A DNA stretch of 64,000 nt from Golubevia sp. BC0850 (lineage: Eukaryota > Basidiomycota > Exobasidiomycetes > Golubeviales > Golubeviaceae). The notes beneath the pieces were generated by a model, which was not told the origin of the DNA, did no database searches, and was given only the letters and a program-made list of their open reading frames with translations. The DNA lies in assembly GCA_012976225.1 (NCBI GenBank), contig JAAVVG010000007.1, positions 930,001-994,000 of the forward strand, written 5' to 3'. The number at the start of each line of letters is the position of its first letter. Within the stretch, counting starts at the first letter, position 1. Below, piece after piece: positions 60,801 to 64,000 of the stretch. The position numbers and the translations under genes were made by a program.

Positions 60801-61618
60801 GAGGACCTGAGATGGGGTGTCGTGGGTGTGATCTTCTAGGATGGAGACGAAGTGCGAGATCGATGGAGAAGGGTGAGGAGAAAAGTCTCCAAATCTATGA
60901 AGGGGATTATCTGGATGGGACAAGGGGTAATCATAGATGATACAGATGAAGGGAAGATCAGAGGTGGGTTCCAAGTCCCATCCTGGTCGCTCTCCCCGTC
61001 TCTCGCTTCTTGCTCCTAGATCTTATGCTTTCCAGGACTATATCTATAGCTACTGAATGTTTCTTTATCAAGCACCCAACTGAATGCGATGCACTCACCT
61101 GGCGTGACCAACTGTGGCTCTCCGCTCTCCCTTTGCTCTCCCTCCTCCTTGACTGAATAGACACCAAAGCTCTTAGGGTCGTAGTCTGTGAAGAATATCC
61201 CACCATTTGAATCCGATCTAACAGATCCACCGCCATATTCATGAATTCCAGATCTAGAGTTGAACTTCCCAAGAGTTAAGTCTTTGCCATCCTCTCCTTC
61301 TCCTTCTCCTCCCTTTCCTTCCAACTGTTCGTCTAAATCCAAGACTTTTGAATCCAAATCTATGATTCTCTTGACCAAAGCCGCTCTTCCCTTTTCGCTT
61401 GGTCTGTTCTCCACGTAAACTATCTGAACCTGGTTCTTGCTCTTATCAGTCGAATTCAAAACTTGAATCTCTCCGAATTTGATATTCTTTTGAATGATTA
61501 AATCCGATGTAATCTTGGATTTCCATGATCCGTACGGAGCAATCGTTTGGCTTTTTTGCTTGGAAGTCATTCTTGAACGAAGAGTTGAACGAGAATCAAA
61601 GAAAGAGGACAATCGCAT
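57862..61618 (-). CDS. S9-family peptidase with PIG-H (Gpi15) domain nested in its hydrolase domain
   Basis: Eight exons (61618-61099, 60910-60328, 60231-59826, 59737-59563, 59469-59437, 59356-58653, 58537-58042, 57947-57862) give 1000 residues. The peptidase part begins APYGSWKSKITSDLI, has a beta-propeller-like region (DFYSNATFSKEGTYLAWVEW) and then the hydrolase: FVHGGPTAAAHAGFN, NYGGSTGYGRKFMERLDSKW, DCVHAAKFLG. The nucleophile elbow GGSAGG (S857), QGSEDKIVPP (D940) and EGEGHGFR (H972) complete the catalytic triad. Between residues 602 and 845 lies a complete-looking PIG-H domain, listed separately. Ordinary relatives of 650-700 residues lack it. All joints keep frame, so one polypeptide is predicted. 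MRLSSFFDSRSTLRSR at the start could be a mitochondrial signal; if translation begins at 61570, the protein is 984 residues. Role of the peptidase: release of short peptides, by family. Confidence 0.85.
58424..59270 (-). other. Nested PIG-H/Gpi15-type domain inside the S9 peptidase gene
   Basis: PIG-H is a subunit of the enzyme that adds GlcNAc to phosphatidylinositol, the first step of GPI synthesis, on the cytosolic face of the ER. The segment begins with a Ser/Thr linker (SVSSSTPSTSSSMPTQSSSK). Two hydrophobic helices follow (DGIIAAALSIGSVFSFTNLG; YPLGLAAATWLFGKMF), as in the PIG-H membrane hairpin. The soluble core has MGLQLSTTRG, HFIARDSILDVMVTESF, LKVLFP and PRLPLVQRIFSSIYPVV, in the family order. 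It closes with a second Ser linker (DDSTSTLQSSSSSIP). An intron at 58652-58538 lies inside it and joins in phase 0. An in-frame Met in the first linker could start a separate protein. No other PIG-H gene is in the window. Confidence 0.8.
58561..58590. repeat. Homopolymer G and GA microsatellite inside an intron
   Basis: A run of nine G (58562-58570) is followed by CA and then about eight GA units. On the coding (minus) strand this is a TC repeat plus a C run, close to the acceptor of the intron within the PIG-H segment, so it may form an extended pyrimidine tract. Confidence 0.7.
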
Positions 61619-62154
61619 CGATGAAGTGCAATCAATGGAATCAAAAAATGAGCTTATTGGCTTCTTCACTCAATCATCATTCTCTTTTGACGACTCTATT
61701 TGAATTAAGGGGTAAGATCAAGTAACTGTGCTAACCTTTGTCGTATCAGTGAGTCTTACTTGAAGGTTCTTTCGAAGTCTTCTCTGACTGACGCTCCCAG
61801 CACTGAGTACTCCCATTCCCCCTTCTCTTCTACTCATCCCTTCGCTGGCAGCTGGCAATCCCGGATACTCGCTCTCTTTAGCTTACAATAAAGCTACTAC
61901 TTTTGTCATCTCGCGTGAGACGTCATCTTCTCTAAGGATTCTTCGTTCTTCCTAACCGCTTCTCCATCGTTCAATCAGTCTACTCTCGGTGATATCTTCT
62001 CCATTGGATCTCGCTTTGGTGATCTTTACTGGTATGCTATCACCTTCATGAGGATTCGTGGTCATCGCAGCGTCCATGATTCAGCTGACTTTTTCTTCCT
62101 CTCCCTTTCACCATCTGTTCAGGACTCTCAAAGAACTACTGATGTCTCTCAGAC
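61619..62154. other. Intergenic, divergent from S9/PIG-H gene
   Basis: This 536-bp region holds the promoter of the S9/PIG-H gene and the upstream region of the F-box pseudogene. No feature is recognised. Confidence 0.45.
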
Positions 62155-63438
62155 ATGGTCGAACTACCGGAACAAGTACTCCCGCTCATACTCAAGAGAC
62201 TGCCTACTATCGATCTAGGTGGCATGATGCTAGTCTCACGACAGATCCATGACACGTTGTCCAGCACGACGGCTCTTTGGAGGAATGTCAGCATCTGCTG
62301 GAAGATCCAAGACCTCAGATGCGAGAAATCATTCGGGAAGCTTCTCAAAGATCTAACAACAATCTGGAATCTGTTGAAGTTCTTCGCCACTTCGTCGGAG
62401 AGACAGCCTTTCGAATCCTAGGCGTATTAGAGCTTTCGAAAGCATCCCTCAAAAGCATCGATATCGGCATCGAGCTCGATCTAATTCGATTCGCACCTGG
62501 AGGAGTACTAGACAACGGGTTTTCTTTCTTTAGGGGGTTTTCTCAACTGGAGGTCCTAAATCTATCGGGGGAGAAGTTGCCAGAGGTCGTCCCACTCGTT
62601 TCAGGTCGACTGAGCTCCCTCGCCATTTCATCCCTTCCAGAACTCTCAGAGGATGACTTGGAGTGGCTTTCTCACCTTCAGGCTCTCTCTCTAACGGAAG
62701 CTGATAGCCTCGATGAAGCAGACGAGATGCTCGACGTCCTGGAGTTCTGCAGTTCAACTCTATCGGAATTATGGGTCTTCAACCGGGACGCTAGGGAGAG
62801 AACCGCGTCTGTTCCAGCTCTCAAATATCTAAGGATCAGAACTCTGTGGCTGAAGGATCCAGTCGGACTATCCAAGATTCAAGCCCAAACCTGAAGGAAC
62901 TCAACGGTGCTCTACTGGTCCGCCTCAATCTGCCCTTTCCTAACCTAGAGTCCCTGAAGATCGGATTGCCTTCAGGTGAAGACCGTATCATTCCCGAAAC
63001 AGACTTGGTGGAGACGGTCCGACGCCAACACTCAACCGTGAAGCAAATTCAACTCCTCTCCGATTTTTGTCCAACTCGTGGGGGCGGTGCTTGTCAAATA
63101 AACGTTCTTTTCCAATATCTGAAGCCCGATCTAGCCACCGAACTAAGTGTCCAAATCTTACTCAACTCTACATTAGCAAAGTTCATACTTATGATGAAAA
63201 CTTCCTATCACAGGTCTTGCTTTTACGTCGCCTGGGCTCACTTCTCTCAATTTCGATTCCAGGTCAAGAACACCAACTTTGGTAGTCTTCTGCAAGATCA
63301 AAACTCTTCCTAGATATATTTCATGCTCCCAGATTTAAGCTTCAAAAAGACTTTGTCCTCGATGAAAGTCTAGAGTGGGTTCGGGAGACTGGTGGCATAG
63401 CTGAGGTGAAAAGATTGGAGGAATGGGTAGACGCCTAG
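62155..63438 (+). pseudogene. F-box/LRR-type pseudogene with several frameshifts
   Basis: The F-box is clear at the start (LPEQVLPLILKRLPTIDLGG, MMLVSRQIHDTLSSTTALWR). The match to the copy at 47.8-49.2 kb then moves between reading frames: near 62300 to a frame with REIIREASQRSNNNLESV and SEDDLEWLSHLQALSL; near 62875 to PNLKELNGALLV; and near 63145 to KCPNLTQLYISK. The end, SLEWVRETGGIAEVKRLEEW, aligns with AEWIREAGRAEVKDLGEWED of the other copy. At least three small insertions or deletions are therefore present, and no set of normal introns explains them. It is a decayed member of a host F-box family. The retained similarity along its length suggests fairly recent loss. Confidence 0.8.
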
Positions 63439-63742
63439 AGCAAAGTTCTGGTAATCCTTAGTGCATCTCAAGCTAGTTTTCTCAAAGCTTCCAGTTTCAG
63501 TTCCTCCAAAAAGTGACTTTCAGCGATTCAATCGTTTCAGAGATCCTTGCTTCAATGGATGGTTGTTGGAAATAGATAGCAAAGTCTTTGTTGAAATTTG
63601 ACAAATTGATGATGTTGGAATCGATTCTATGTCGTTGGTCTAGATGTGTATGCAGGTCTTTAAGGTTATGAGAAGGGAACAGAAGGAGCGAGATGAGAGG
63701 AAGGGATGACTGAATTCGGATTTTTGTATAAGCATTTTCTGC
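63439..63742. other. Convergent 3' intergenic region
   Basis: This 304-bp region lies between the end of the F-box pseudogene and the end of the transporter gene. Nothing recognisable was found. Confidence 0.45.
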
Positions 63743-64000
63743 TCAATTCTGGTTCTTCTTTTCGAGTGCGTCCATCTTAGATTCGTCGTCAGAGACTTCG
63801 AATTCTCCAGCTCCAGTGTTAGCAGCAGCGTATTTGGATCTCGATCGGATAGACTCCCCCTTTGCGAAGAGAATGAAAGGTAGAGGCGCGATTAAGAAAC
63901 CGATGAGAGCCAACAAGAGCCCAGCGTATTGATATCCCATCCCGTTGAACATCTGAGTAGCGAATAGTGGAAACGAGGCGGCGAACTGTTGATGAGAAGA
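63743..64000 (-). CDS. MFS drug:H+ antiporter-like transporter, C-terminal part
   Basis: Only the last exon(s) are in the window; the gene continues past the right edge. The readable end includes FAASFPLFATQMFNGMGYQYAG followed by LLLALIGFLIAPLPFILFAKG. This is the final helix pair of DHA1-type MFS carriers, where a PLF-TQMY/F-NGMG motif is typical. A 35-residue cytosolic tail (SRSKYAAANTGAGEFEVSDD) follows, with the stop at 63743. An intron acceptor near 63985-63992 is likely. Substrates of this group include polyamines and drugs; the cargo cannot be told. Confidence 0.75.
   Translation of the reverse strand, partial: SSHQQFAASFPLFATQMFNGMGYQYAGLLLALIGFLIAPLPFILFAKGESIRSRSKYAAANTGAGEFEVSDDESKMDALEKKNQN

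Noticed and set aside
1-64000. Transposons, retroelements or prokaryote-like defence systems
   Set aside because: No terminal repeats, reverse transcriptase, transposase, integrase or CRISPR-like repeats were found by eye.

Overview
The window looks like nuclear chromosomal DNA of a basidiomycete fungus. Genes are dense, on both strands, and cut by many short GT-AG introns, mostly with a GTGAGT donor and 50-150 bp long, often beside very small exons. The set of families is fungal: Kre6/Skn1, Wbp1, Neo1, Pex6, Pet117, a Dal5-type permease, a chitin deacetylase and a multicopper oxidase. GC content is moderate. Pucciniomycotina or Ustilaginomycotina is a reasonable guess, but the sequence alone does not fix the species. 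I saw no LTR element, DNA transposon, CRISPR array, rRNA or convincing tRNA.

Layout. 0-16.5 kb: partial unknown gene, ALKBH6-type dioxygenase, Neo1 lipid flippase, RING-CH ubiquitin ligase, multicopper oxidase, lysophosphatidate acyltransferase and a secreted or anchored carboxylesterase. 16.5-19.1 kb: a 2.5-kb stretch with no gene I can support. 19.1-30.4 kb: Dal5-like permease, malate dehydrogenase, O-methyltransferase, a 5'-truncated relic of a 4-coumarate/acyl-CoA ligase and an intact F-box-like protein. 31-44 kb: Pex6, a small unknown protein, Kre6/Skn1 and an Asteroid/XPG-like protein. 44-57.5 kb: mitochondrial Hsp70, an F-box pseudogene interrupted by one stop, Wbp1, a GPI-anchored chitin deacetylase, a cysteine-rich GPI-type protein and Pet117. 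57.9-64 kb: an S9 peptidase carrying an inserted PIG-H domain, a second F-box pseudogene, and the C-terminal end of an MFS transporter running off the right edge.

Themes. Several products serve the secretory pathway and cell wall: Neo1 (Golgi/endosome lipid asymmetry), Wbp1 (N-glycosylation), Kre6 (beta-1,6-glucan), chitin deacetylase and a second GPI-type protein. The PIG-H segment belongs to the first step of GPI-anchor synthesis. A mitochondrial/peroxisomal group (Hsp70, Pet117, Pex6, possibly the RING-CH protein) is interspersed; I see no true operon-like cluster.

The most unusual locus is 57862-61618. One reading frame encodes the beta-propeller and first part of the hydrolase domain of an S9 peptidase, then an apparently complete PIG-H/Gpi15 domain bounded by Ser/Thr-rich linkers, then the GGSAGG nucleophile elbow and the rest of the hydrolase. 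Splice phases are consistent throughout, so the gene appears to encode a nested fusion of about 1000 residues. All exon coordinates were derived by hand from splice signals, reading frame and family resemblance and may be off by a base or so.
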